From: Arthrobacter rhizophilus | GTDB lineage: Bacteria; Actinomycetota; Actinomycetes; Actinomycetales; Micrococcaceae | Length of the DNA stretch: 64,000 bases | NCBI RefSeq assembly: GCF_026241105.1 | Contig: NZ_JAPFFT010000002.1 | Location: 1-64,000 of the forward strand | Direction: 5' to 3' | Shown: positions 25,886-33,789 of the stretch, one piece after another | Layout: each line of letters begins with the position of its first letter | Position numbering within the stretch: the first letter of the stretch is position 1 | Notes under the pieces: generated by a model | Seen by the model: only the letters and a program-made list of their open reading frames with translations | Told to the model about the DNA's origin: nothing | The model's database searches: none | Position numbers and translations under genes: made by a program

Positions 25886-25890
25886 GACTT

Positions 25891-25995
25891 GTGGCGTCAA
25901 CGTCACCCACTTCCCAGTTTGAGCAATGGTGGGGAACGTGGGAGCGATGGCGGGACGAGAAAGCCCCATCCTGGGTTTTCGCTAGCAGCCCCCGC
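25891..25995 (+). pseudogene. Possible truncated tail gene after the tape measure
   Basis: GTG 25891, six bases after the tape-measure stop, starts a frame reading MASTSPTSQFEQWWGTWERW. It resembles the start of a further gene in the tail operon, but after about 35 codons it enters the bidirectional terminator and then runs antisense through the HTH genes. It could be the cut end of a lost distal-tail gene. No family can be named from so short a piece. Confidence 0.3.
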
Positions 25996-26011
25996 CAGCG
26001 CCACAACACAA

Positions 26012-26048
26012 AAGAGGCGAGGCTCCGAACACCGGAGCCTCGCCTCTT
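26012..26048. terminator. Bidirectional terminator between tape measure and HTH genes
   Basis: AAGAGGCGAGGCTCCG (26012-26027) pairs perfectly over 16 bp with 26033-26048, with a five-base loop, and is flanked by A-rich and T-rich sequence. It separates the rightward structural genes from the leftward HTH genes. Confidence 0.9.
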
Positions 26049-26058
26049 CTTTGTTTTG

Positions 26059-26268
26059 TCAGATCAGAAGCTCGGACACGGTCACGCCAAGCGCTTCCGC
26101 GACGTCGCCCAGCTCGCACACCATGAAGGTGTTGGGAGCCTTGAGCTTCCGGTAGAACGTCTCGCGTGGGATCCCAGCATCCCGCGCCACCTCGTTCCTG
26201 GTCTTCCCGGCCTCTTTCATAAGCCGCTTGATGTTGCCTACGACCATCCTTGTCCAGTCGAGTTCCAT
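26059..26268 (-). CDS. Cro/CI-type HTH protein, second of a pair
   Basis: This 69-residue protein is a compact XRE-like HTH domain: GNIKRLMKEAGKTRNEVARDAGIPRETFYRKLKAPNTFMV followed by ELGDVAEALGVTVSELL. It contains nothing but the DNA-binding domain. Its ATG overlaps the stop of the neighbouring HTH gene by one base (TAATG), so the two are co-translated. It is likely part of the element's maintenance or immunity switch, or a modulator of the partner protein. Confidence 0.8.
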   Translation of the reverse strand: MELDWTRMVVGNIKRLMKEAGKTRNEVARDAGIPRETFYRKLKAPNTFMVCELGDVAEALGVTVSELLI

Positions 26269-26492
26269 TAGATGCCCCTGCACAGTTCGTGGAACGTCAT
26301 GCCGAGCGCGTCCGCTGCACGGATCAACTCCCGGACGTAGAAGCCCCCACGGGCCATCCTGACTTCGAAGGTGTTCCGGGAGATGCCGATTGCGCTGTAA
26401 ACGGCTTTGCGGGTGAGACCATCATTGTCCATGGCGGTCTGGATGCGTGCCTTGACGACGGCCTCTGGATCACTGAGTTGTATTGTTGACAT
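26268..26492 (-). CDS. Cro/CI-type HTH protein, first of a pair
   Basis: This 74-residue protein from ATG 26492 has GGAGGATC upstream. It reads AVVKARIQTAMDNDGLTRKA, then VYSAIGISRNTFEVRMARGG and LIRAADALGMTFHELCRG, an HTH domain similar in layout to the next gene, suggesting a tandem duplication. In a temperate element it would repress lytic or replication functions or the integrase. It lies less than 100 bases from attR, the opposite end from the integrase, which is not the usual place for an integrase-linked repressor. Confidence 0.8.
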   Translation of the reverse strand: MSTIQLSDPEAVVKARIQTAMDNDGLTRKAVYSAIGISRNTFEVRMARGGFYVRELIRAADALGMTFHELCRGI

Positions 26493-26516
26493 TGCCGATC
26501 CTCCAAATCGGTCACG

Positions 26517-26549
26517 CCCCCGGATGCCTGGCGGCATCGCGGGGGTTTT
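26517..26549 (+). terminator. Hairpin with T-run near attR
   Basis: CCCCCGGATGCC (26517-26528) pairs with 26533-26545 with one bulged base, loop TGGC, and TTTT at 26546-26549. It would stop rightward transcription from the element before the comEC remainder. Read leftward, it lies upstream of the HTH gene pair. Confidence 0.7.
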
Positions 26550-26560
26550 ACCTCCCAGCG

Positions 26561-26605
26561 AGGTATATACCTAAACGATAGTCAGTGGCGCAAATTGCAG
26601 CCTCA
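26561..26605. other. attR junction with palindromic attP arm
   Basis: The element arm contains the perfect palindrome AGGTATATACCT (26561-26572), 15 bases from the shared core GGCGC (26587-26591). To the right of the core the comEC frame resumes as NCSLILGG. The GGTATA sequence faces the GGTATA of attL at nearly the same distance, giving the symmetric arm layout expected of attP. Confidence 0.7.
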
Positions 26606-27480
26606 TCCTCGGGGGCTTGGTGCTTTTGGCCAGAAGCTTGCGGCTTCCCAGGAGCGCCGCGGCAATCGTGGCCCTTGTGGGCTTGGCGGCCTTTGTCATG
26701 ATGGTCGGCCCGGATGCGAGCGTCCTCAGGGCAGCCGTTATGGGTGCTATCGGCCTTACAGCCCTTAGCGGCGGGCGGCGGGGCCGGAGCCTGGGCTTTC
26801 TCTGCCTCGCGATCAGTTGCCTGCTCATTCTGGATCCTTCACTTGGCATGAGCGTGGGATTCCTCTTGTCGGTCCTCGCCACGCTGGGAATTGTCCTCTT
26901 GGCAAAGCCCATCGCATCCTGGGCTCCAGCTTGGCTGCCTTCTTGGATCGCTTCGGCCATTGCCGTTCCATTGTCGGCGCAGCTCCTGTGCAGCCCGGTG
27001 ATTGTTGCCCTGCAGCCACAATTCTCCAGCTACTCATTGCTGACGAACGTCGCGGCAGCTCCGTTTGTCCCACCGGTGACTATCCTGGGGACCATTGCCG
27101 TTCCGATCGTTCCGTTGGTTCCCTGGTTAGCTGCCATTCCTATGGCCATTGCCGGAGCGAGCGCGGGAATGGTGGCGGTCATCGCCCGGTTCTTCGCAGG
27201 ACTTCCGGGAGCGGCACTGCCCTGGCCGGAAGGCCTGACAGGAATTGCCACCATGCTTCTGTGGTCTGTTGTGACCATCCTGCTCGTGTGGCTGGTCCTG
27301 CATCCAGCGTGGACGGGCCACACCGTGCTGGCTTTGCACCGCCGGCTATTGCTCCTCATGAAGGCTGCGGAGCCAACTGTCCGTCGCCGAAGGGCTAAGT
27401 GGCATTCCGGGGGCTCCCGGACGCCCGGCTATGGGGCCCGGGCCTTGGCGACCACTGCGCGCGACGCTGGACGTGGGAGA
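26587..27480 (+). pseudogene. comEC: comEC, 3' fragment lacking most of the beta-lactamase-like domain
   Basis: From attR the frame encodes the rest of the Competence domain: ANCSLILGGLVLLARSLRLP, DASVLRAAVMGAIGLTALSG, LDPSLGMSVGFLLSVLATLG and several further membrane helices to about residue 270. The soluble metallo-beta-lactamase-like domain that usually follows is not there. ATTARDAGRGRLG at about 27450 looks like a degraded CDVGQGD motif, after which the sequence runs directly into holA. The frame stays open to 27600 inside holA, which is probably accidental. comEC is therefore damaged twice. Confidence 0.75.
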
Positions 27481-27518
27481 CTGGGATCCTGCAAAAACCC
27501 TTCTGGAAGGAAGCAACA

Positions 27519-28535
27519 TTGGCTGCTGCCCAGGTCTCCAAGGCTAAAACCTCCGCGGCAAACACCGCCAGCTGGCGGGACGTTACCCCGTCCGCCGTAG
27601 TGCTTGTCACCGGTCCTGAGGAGTACCTCGGAATCCGTGCCATGGATCGGATCCGTTCCCAAGTGCGGGCCACCGCACCTGATGTGGAAATCAGCAAGCT
27701 CAACGCTGGAAGCTACGAGTCCGGTTCCCTCGCGATGACCGTCACGCCGTCGTTGTTCGATGAGGCCAAACTCATCGAGGTCGAGGGCCTTGAGTCCATG
27801 AACGATGCCTTTCTTGCCGATGCGCTGACCTACCTCACGCATCCTGAGAATGACGTCGTGTTGGTCCTTCGTCATGGTGGGGGAGTACGAGGCAAGAAGC
27901 TTCTGGACGCCATCAAGTCCTCCGGATGGCCGGTCGTGGATTGCCAGCCCTTGAAAAAGGATGCCGAGAAAACAGCATTCGTCGTCTCGGAATTCAAGGC
28001 AGGCGGCCGCCGCATCGAAGCGGAAGCTGTCCAGGACCTCGTCAATGCAGTCGGTGCCAGCCTCTCGGAGCTCGCAGCAGCGTGCAGCCAGCTCATCGCG
28101 GATGCCACCGCCGCCGTGGACGCAGCCACCGTGGAGCGGTACTACGGCGGCCGCGTGGAAGCCACCGCCTTCAAGGTTGCCGACGCCGCCATGGCCGGCA
28201 ACGGCCCGCAGGCCCTGACCGGCCTCCGCCATGCCCTCGCCACCGGGGTTGACCCCGTGCCGCTGGTTGCCGCCCTTGCCGCGAAGCTTCGCACCCTCGC
28301 CAAGGTCGCCGGAGCCCAGGGCTCGTCAGCACAGATCGCCAAGCAGCTTGGAATACAGCCCTGGCTCGTGGAGCAGGCGCAGCGGGACGTCCGGCGGTGG
28401 ACTCCTGAAGGCCTGATCCGTTCCATCCAGGTAACGGCGGAAGCGGATGCCCAAGTAAAGGGTCTCTCGAGGGATCCGGTGTACGCGGTGGAGCACGCCG
28501 TCACCGTCATTGCCGCTTCGGCCCGGGGCCGGTAG
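27519..28535 (+). CDS. holA: DNA polymerase III subunit delta
   Basis: The delta subunit opens the beta clamp within the clamp-loader complex. The protein is 338 residues from TTG 27519, chosen because GGAAGGAAG lies just upstream and because upstream codons read as leftover comEC sequence. It has the DNA_pol3_delta fold: LVTGPEEYLGIRAMDRI, LFDEAKLIEVEGLESM, DVVLVLRHGGGVRGKKLLDA, and the helical C-terminal domain LVNAVGASLSELAAACSQL. It has no Walker A motif, as expected for delta. In related genomes holA normally follows comEC. Confidence 0.93.
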   Translation: MAAAQVSKAKTSAANTASWRDVTPSAVVLVTGPEEYLGIRAMDRIRSQVRATAPDVEISKLNAGSYESGSLAMTVTPSLFDEAKLIEVEGLESMNDAFLADALTYLTHPENDVVLVLRHGGGVRGKKLLDAIKSSGWPVVDCQPLKKDAEKTAFVVSEFKAGGRRIEAEAVQDLVNAVGASLSELAAACSQLIADATAAVDAATVERYYGGRVEATAFKVADAAMAGNGPQALTGLRHALATGVDPVPLVAALAAKLRTLAKVAGAQGSSAQIAKQLGIQPWLVEQAQRDVRRWTPEGLIRSIQVTAEADAQVKGLSRDPVYAVEHAVTVIAASARGR

Positions 28536-28607
28536 GCGACGCGCGACACCCAGAATCCCTGTGTGTCAGCCTGTTGCGTGACACTTTTGTGGCGGGGAAG
28601 GAACCTT

Positions 28608-28778
28608 ATGGAAATTCCGAGTCGTCCGAGCAAGTTGCATCGGTTCTCTGCTCAACAGAAGTGGGATCTGTTGCTGGAATACGACAAATGCCTGGACTGG
28701 GGTTCGAGGGTCCAATTGTGCGTCGCAAATCGGAGCCACCGCCCGGTGGCCCGTTCCGCCTCATTCATGCCGGCTTAA
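28608..28778 (+). pseudogene. Insertion-sequence OrfA fragment
   Basis: The frame from ATG 28608 reads SKLHRFSAQQKWDLLLEYDK and CLDWGSRVQLC, resembling the N-terminal HTH of IS3-type OrfA or helper proteins (pattern FSxxQKxxLLxEYD). It loses similarity after about 40 residues and ends at 28778. No OrfB or terminal repeats are nearby. It is a short remnant left between holA and rpsT. Confidence 0.45.
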
Positions 28779-28783
28779 ATAAC

Positions 28784-28814
28784 TGAGGCCGGCACCCATT
28801 GGGCGCCGGCCTCA
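28784..28814. terminator. rpsT terminator
   Basis: TGAGGCCGGC (28784-28793) pairs with GCCGGCCTCA (28805-28814), and CCC/GGG pairs inside around an ATT loop. On the minus strand it is followed by GTTATTT, so it fits as the rpsT terminator. It may also block transcripts from holA. Confidence 0.85.
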
Positions 28815-28842
28815 CGTTCAGCTCAGTCGAACTGGATAAACC

Positions 28843-29103
28843 TTAAAGTGCGTTGACCTTTTTGGAGATCGCCGACTTGCGGTTTGCAGCGTTGTTCTTG
28901 TGAATAACGCCCTTGCTGACAGCCTTATCCAGCTTACGGCTGGCAGCAACAAGAGCCTTTGCAGCGGCATCCTTGTCCGTGGACTCAACGGCGGTGGCAA
29001 CGGCGCGGATGGCCGTCTTCAGCTCAGACTTGACAGCGTTGTTACGCAGGCGAGCCTTCTCGTTGGTGAGGATGCGCTTCTTCTGGGACTTGATATTAGC
29101 CAC
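28843..29103 (-). CDS. rpsT: 30S ribosomal protein S20
   Basis: S20 is a small basic primary binder of 16S rRNA at the base of the 30S body. The 86-residue protein has the canonical start [20 protein letters not shown], the three-helix bundle, and the C-terminal [19 protein letters not shown]. Length and sequence match the family closely. It is transcribed opposite to holA and lepA and has its own terminator downstream. Confidence 0.98.
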   Translation of the reverse strand: MANIKSQKKRILTNEKARLRNNAVKSELKTAIRAVATAVESTDKDAAAKALVAASRKLDKAVSKGVIHKNNAANRKSAISKKVNAL

Positions 29104-29273
29104 GTGTGTGAACTCTCTTTTTAATGCGGAAATGGTCTAGAGGGTTTTCAGGTTGGCCATCGACTGAGCGGCGTGGGGATGCCTATGGCAGCCAACCATG
29201 AGTGGCCGTCGACCTGCACGGACACACAGCCATAAATATTATCAGACTCTGCGCTTTTCCGGGGATTTGCCGT

Positions 29274-29843
29274 CTACGCCGAGTCGTGTTGCCCATCCAG
29301 TCGCCGGGCCACCAGCTGGAAAGTGCGTTTGTCCAGGACGGCGCCCTCACGCCGGACATCCGCGGGATTGATGCGCACCACCCTGTCCACCTTGACCTCG
29401 CTGGGCCGTCCTCGGGGGTCCCAGGCGCCGGTCCCGATGTCCACGTAGTCGTCTGAGCGGCGGCCATTGTCGTGGTCTTTGCTGGTCAGCATCAGCCCCA
29501 GCAGCCACCCGCCGTCGTGCCCTATCAAAAGGACCGGCCGATCCTTGCCCTCGGAATAGTCCTCTTCGTAGGGGACCCACGACCACACGATCTCTCCGGG
29601 ATCCGGTTTGCCATCAGGGTTGGGGGAGTACCGCGGAGAGACCTTGCCCCGGAAGTCCCCCGGATAGGGCCGGGAAAGCTGCCCGACGCCGGCCGCCGCG
29701 TTCCGGGGGCGGTTCGCCTCCGCTGACGCCCGGCTTTTCGGGCGTTGGCGAGTGCCTGTGCCAGCTGAGGCTCCGACGATCCGTCGAAGGTAGCCCAGGG
29801 AGCCTTTCAGTAGTCTGCCAAGCAAATGTGTGTCCGATGCCAT
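29274..29843 (-). CDS. PemK/MazF-family protein
   Basis: The protein is about 189 residues from ATG 29843; the frame is open further upstream but without family sequence. After a 75-residue basic, disordered N-terminal part comes the PemK-like SH3-type barrel: PDPGEIVWSWVPYEEDYSEG, KDRPVLLIGHDGGWLLGLML, and VDRVVRINPADVRREGAVLD. The pattern of an early GEIVW and a central RPVLLIG is that of MazF/PemK ribonuclease toxins. No cognate antitoxin gene is adjacent, so it may be a domesticated or regulatory member. It lies between rpsT and lepA. Confidence 0.75.
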   Translation of the reverse strand: MASDTHLLGRLLKGSLGYLRRIVGASAGTGTRQRPKSRASAEANRPRNAAAGVGQLSRPYPGDFRGKVSPRYSPNPDGKPDPGEIVWSWVPYEEDYSEGKDRPVLLIGHDGGWLLGLMLTSKDHDNGRRSDDYVDIGTGAWDPRGRPSEVKVDRVVRINPADVRREGAVLDKRTFQLVARRLDGQHDSA

Positions 29844-30022
29844 GGCACCACCGTACTTTCCATTGACATCCTGCGTCGCCCGCAACGCAACAGCGCCTGA
29901 TCGGAGTGCACAACCGGCGTCGTGTTCATGGGAGACTATAAGTTCAGATATGCGGCATCGGCCGGATTGGTCCAGATCAGTCCGGGGTTCGGCCGTGTGA
30001 GTGTCAACAGTAAGGACCCTGC

Positions 30023-31876
30023 GTGTCTCCCATGGCCCGCACCGCACCGGTGCCCGCCGCGACAGATCCGGCCATCATCCGGAACTTCTGCATCATCGCC
30101 CACATCGACCACGGTAAATCCACCTTGGCCGACCGCATGTTGCAGTACACCGGCGTCGTTAAATCCCGCGACATGAAGGCCCAATATCTGGACCGCATGG
30201 ATATCGAACGCGAGCGTGGCATCACCATCAAGTCCCAGGCGGTCCGCATGCCCTGGGAACTTGACGGCACCAGCTACGCCTTGAACATGATCGATACCCC
30301 TGGCCACGTTGACTTCACTTATGAGGTCTCCCGCTCCCTCGCGGCCTGTGAAGGTGCAGTCCTCTTGGTGGACGCGGCGCAGGGCATCGAGGCCCAAACC
30401 CTGGCCAACCTCTACCTGGCGATGGAAAACAACCTCACCATCATTCCGGTGCTCAACAAGATCGACCTCCCGGCCGCCCAGCCCGAAAAGTACGCGGCGG
30501 AACTCGCCAACCTGATCGGCGGCGACCCCGAGGACGTGCTGCGCGTGTCTGGCAAGACCGGCGCCGGCGTGGAGGCCCTCCTGGACAAGATCGTCCGCGA
30601 TTTACCGGCGCCCGTTGGCGACCCCAAAGCCCCGGCGCGCGCCATGATTTTTGATTCTGTATATGACACGTATCGCGGCGTGGTCACCTATGTCCGCGTG
30701 GTGGACGGCATGCTGCACCCGCGCGAGCGGATCCAGATGATGTCCACCCGTGCCACACACGAACTGCTGGAAATCGGTGTCAGCTCGCCGGAACCCACTC
30801 CCTCCAAGGGTCTGGGCGTCGGCGAGGTCGGCTACCTGATCACGGGCGTGAAAGACGTCCGCCAATCGAAGGTGGGCGATACCGTAACCAACCTGGCCAA
30901 GCCCGCTGCGCAATCCCTGGCCGGTTATGCCGACGCCAAGCCCATGGTCTTCTCCGGCTTGTATCCCTTGGACGGCACGGACTATCCGGTGCTCCGGGAT
31001 GCCCTCGAGAAGCTGATGCTCAACGACGCAGCGCTCGTTTACGAACCGGAGACTTCGGCCGCCCTGGGCTTCGGTTTCCGTGTGGGCTTCCTTGGCCTGC
31101 TGCACTTGGAAATCACCCGTGAGCGCCTCGAGCGCGAGTACAACCTCGACCTCATCTCCACCGCTCCCAACGTTGAGTATGAGGTCACGCTGGAAGACAA
31201 GCGTGTCCTTCACGTCACCAACCCCAGCGAATACCCCACGGGCAAGATCTCGGAGGTCCGTGAGCCGATGGTGTCCGCCACCATCCTGGCGCCCAATGAG
31301 TTTGTCGGCGCCATCATGGAATTGTGCCAGAGCCGCCGTGGGGTCATGGGCGGCATGGACTACCTCTCCGAGGACCGTGTAGAGATCCGATACCGATTGC
31401 CGCTTGCCGAAATTGTCTTCGACTTTTTCGACATCCTTAAGTCCAAGACCCGTGGCTACGGTTCGTTGGACTGGAAGGCGGACGGCGAGCAAGTTGCCGA
31501 TCTGGTCAAAGTTGACATCATGCTCCAAGGCGAGCAGGTTGACGCCTTCAGCGCCATCACCCACCGTGACAAGGCCTACGCCTATGGGGTCATGATGACC
31601 GGCAAGCTGCGCGAACTCATTCCGCGCCAGCAGTTCGAGGTGCCCATCCAGGCTGCCATCGGCTCACGCATCATTGCCCGCGAAAGCATCCGCGCCATCC
31701 GCAAGGACGTCCTTGCCAAGTGCTACGGCGGTGACATCACCCGTAAGCGCAAGCTTCTGGAAAAGCAGAAGGAAGGCAAGAAGCGCATGAAGATGGTGGG
31801 CCGCGTGGAGGTTCCACAGGAAGCGTTCATCGCAGCCCTTACCACCGACGAATCCAAGGACAAGGCCAAGAAGTAA
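30023..31876 (+). CDS. lepA: Elongation factor 4 (LepA)
   Basis: LepA is a ribosome-associated GTPase that can back-translocate or assist initiation. The 617-residue protein has G1 [15 protein letters not shown], a G2 region with [10 protein letters not shown]3 DTPGHVDF and G4 NKIDLP. EF-G-like domains II, III and V follow, and the LepA-specific C-terminal domain is identifiable by [23 protein letters not shown] 30023 was chosen because AAGGACC lies six bases upstream; ATG 30032 is an alternative. hemW follows 63 bases downstream. Confidence 0.97.
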   Translation: MSPMARTAPVPAATDPAIIRNFCIIAHIDHGKSTLADRMLQYTGVVKSRDMKAQYLDRMDIERERGITIKSQAVRMPWELDGTSYALNMIDTPGHVDFTYEVSRSLAACEGAVLLVDAAQGIEAQTLANLYLAMENNLTIIPVLNKIDLPAAQPEKYAAELANLIGGDPEDVLRVSGKTGAGVEALLDKIVRDLPAPVGDPKAPARAMIFDSVYDTYRGVVTYVRVVDGMLHPRERIQMMSTRATHELLEIGVSSPEPTPSKGLGVGEVGYLITGVKDVRQSKVGDTVTNLAKPAAQSLAGYADAKPMVFSGLYPLDGTDYPVLRDALEKLMLNDAALVYEPETSAALGFGFRVGFLGLLHLEITRERLEREYNLDLISTAPNVEYEVTLEDKRVLHVTNPSEYPTGKISEVREPMVSATILAPNEFVGAIMELCQSRRGVMGGMDYLSEDRVEIRYRLPLAEIVFDFFDILKSKTRGYGSLDWKADGEQVADLVKVDIMLQGEQVDAFSAITHRDKAYAYGVMMTGKLRELIPRQQFEVPIQAAIGSRIIARESIRAIRKDVLAKCYGGDITRKRKLLEKQKEGKKRMKMVGRVEVPQEAFIAALTTDESKDKAKK

Positions 31877-31939
31877 TGGGGCTGTTCGCCCAAAACGCTG
31901 CGGGACGCGCACTTGGGGGACGGGCACACGGAGGATCGT

Positions 31940-33169
31940 GTGCCTAGTGTCCTTCCCCTCGGAGACCCGGCACCTGCGGACGGCCTCCTGCCGCCGCAGG
32001 TGCTTGACGGTGTCGAGTCACGCAAGTTTGGACTGTACGTCCATATACCTTTCTGTGCCGTGCGCTGCGGATACTGCGACTTCAACACCTATACCGCCAC
32101 CGAGCTTGGGGGCGGCGCATCCCAGGACGCCTACGCATCGACTGCGATTGCGGAAGTGGAGTTCGCCGTCCGGGCCATGGGCGCCTCCGGACTCCCGCAC
32201 CGGCCCTTGAGCACGGTGTTCTTCGGCGGAGGCACGCCGACCCTGCTGCCTGCTGAAGACCTGGCACGCATCCTGACGGCCGCCGTCGGGCACTGGGGCC
32301 TGGAAGCGGGCGCCGAAGTCACCACTGAAGCGAACCCGGACTCTGTGACGCCCGAGTCCCTCCAACTGCTCGCCGACGCCGGGTTTACGCGGATTTCCTT
32401 TGGCATGCAGTCGGCGGTCCCTCACGTGCTCAAGGTCCTGGACCGCACGCACACACCCAGCAGGGTCCCCTTGGTGGTCCAATGGGCCCGCGACGCCGGC
32501 CTTGCCGTGAGTCTCGACCTGATCTACGGCACTCCAGGCGAGTCGATGGCCGATTGGCAGACTTCCCTTGAGACTGCTCTGTCCTACGACCCGGACCACA
32601 TCAGCGCCTACGCATTGATCGTGGAAGAAGGCACCAAGCTGGCCGCCCAGATCCGGCGCGGAGAAGTACCCGGAATCGACGACGACGACCACGCCGCCAA
32701 ATACGAACTCGCCGATCAGCTGATCAGCGCCGCCGGGCTCGAGTGGTATGAGGTCAGCAACTGGTCCCGCACACCCGAACAGGCGTGCAAACACAACCTT
32801 GCCTACTGGCGGGGAGATGACTGGTGGGGCATCGGACCCGGCGCGCATTCCCACATGGGCGGCGTCCGCTGGTGGAACGTCAAACACCCCACGGCTTACG
32901 CAAACAGGCTCGGTCAAGGCGTCTCTCCTGCCGCTGGGCGCGAAACCCTCGACGCCGGAACCCGGGAAGTGGAACGCATCATGTTGGAGGCGCGCCTCGG
33001 CACGGGGCTCCAGGTAGACGCCCTCGACAAGGTGGGCCGCCATGCCGTGGCGGGCCTCATTGCCGACGGCCTGGTTGAGCCTGCGGCGGCCTTTCAAGGG
33101 CGGCTGGTACTGACGCTCAAGGGGCGGCTACTGGCTGACGCGGTGGTGCGCCGCATCCTCCCGGAGTAG
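31940..33169 (+). CDS. hemW: Radical SAM haem chaperone HemW
   Basis: The protein is 409 residues from GTG 31940, with GGAGG upstream. The radical SAM cluster motif CxxxCxxC appears as CAVRCGYCDFNTYT, preceded by GLYVHIPF. FFGGGTPTLLP and EANPDSVTPE are typical SAM-contact motifs, and the C-terminal HemN_C domain includes EVSNWSRTPEQACKHNLAYW. The fourth cysteine pattern and overall length match HemW, which binds haem for delivery, rather than the oxidase HemN. It is transcribed just after lepA, as in many bacteria. Confidence 0.92.
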   Translation: MPSVLPLGDPAPADGLLPPQVLDGVESRKFGLYVHIPFCAVRCGYCDFNTYTATELGGGASQDAYASTAIAEVEFAVRAMGASGLPHRPLSTVFFGGGTPTLLPAEDLARILTAAVGHWGLEAGAEVTTEANPDSVTPESLQLLADAGFTRISFGMQSAVPHVLKVLDRTHTPSRVPLVVQWARDAGLAVSLDLIYGTPGESMADWQTSLETALSYDPDHISAYALIVEEGTKLAAQIRRGEVPGIDDDDHAAKYELADQLISAAGLEWYEVSNWSRTPEQACKHNLAYWRGDDWWGIGPGAHSHMGGVRWWNVKHPTAYANRLGQGVSPAAGRETLDAGTREVERIMLEARLGTGLQVDALDKVGRHAVAGLIADGLVEPAAAFQGRLVLTLKGRLLADAVVRRILPE

Positions 33170-33227
33170 CCCGCCGGCATCGCGGGCACGGGCTGGCGCG
33201 AGCACTCGTGGGCCGGGGGAACAGCCG

Positions 33228-33641
33228 CTACTTGATCCAGCGCAGGTTGAAGCGGTAGCGGTGCGGTTGTCCGTGGTTGACGCGGATGCCGGCAGATACA
33301 GAGAAGCACGTGACAGCAACCCAGATTGCCGTGGCCAGAACTGCGAACAAGTTTCCAACCACCGGGAGCAAGACCAGAATGTTGGCGAGCACTGCGGCAA
33401 TCGTTGGAGGCAAAGTGAAGTTCAGCGCCTCTTTGGATTCCTGTGCCGTGAAGGGGCCACGTTCGCGGAAAATCAGGTAGATCAGGAGCGAGGGCACACA
33501 GCCGAGGATCCCGCCGAAGTGCGCCAGGGTTGCCCACTGCCGGTCTTCCGAGGCGGTCAAGGGCAGCGCGTTGGCAGGAACGCCGTGGTACTGGGACTGG
33601 CCCGAGGCGCCGTCCCCATCGTCAGGAGCGTTGTCTGCCAC
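33228..33641 (-). CDS. DUF4870 membrane protein
   Basis: The 137-residue protein has a hydrophilic N-terminal 30 residues, then the DUF4870 core: RQWATLAHFGGILGCVPSLL, the conserved AQESKEALNFTL motif, and two further membrane helices (IAAVLANILVLLPVVGNLFA; FAVLATAIWVAVTCFSVSAG). It ends in RFNLRWIK. The family is widespread and of unknown function. It is convergent with hemW. Confidence 0.85.
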   Translation of the reverse strand: MADNAPDDGDGASGQSQYHGVPANALPLTASEDRQWATLAHFGGILGCVPSLLIYLIFRERGPFTAQESKEALNFTLPPTIAAVLANILVLLPVVGNLFAVLATAIWVAVTCFSVSAGIRVNHGQPHRYRFNLRWIK

Positions 33642-33789
33642 AGTTTCTTCCTTCGAGTATCTATCGGTGCAGTGTTGCTGTCCCAGAATACTTGCTTAGC
33701 GCGCGATCAGCGGACCAACCCCGGGACCCAAAGTGGCGGAAACCGTACAGAGGCCGCTGCCAAAGCGAACCGAAAGCTGCAAGGAGCCG

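Larger units (their letters stand above)
18142..26591. mobile_element. 8.4-kb phage-derived integrative element in comEC
   Basis: The element is bounded by the shared pentamer GGCGC at 18142-18146 and 26587-26591, within the longer match GTCAG[C/T]GGCGC[G/A]AA. Replacing it by one copy gives an uninterrupted comEC frame reading TAVSGANCS. Contents in order: serine integrase, 10-bp iterons, Xis-like HTH, a 38-residue ORF, a replication-like protein with internal repeats, two unknown proteins, major capsid protein, tape-measure protein, a strong terminator, and two small HTH proteins on the opposite strand. No terminase, portal, protease, connector, tail-tube or lysis genes are visible. Confidence 0.88.

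Noticed and set aside
18142..26591. Classification as an integrative conjugative element
   Set aside because: No relaxase, coupling protein or type IV secretion gene is present, while capsid and tape-measure genes are.
26617..27600. Reading the comEC 3' piece as an independent membrane protein from TTG 26617
   Set aside because: No ribosome binding site; the frame continues upstream into the conserved VSGANC of ComEC at attR, and its last 40 codons overlap holA.
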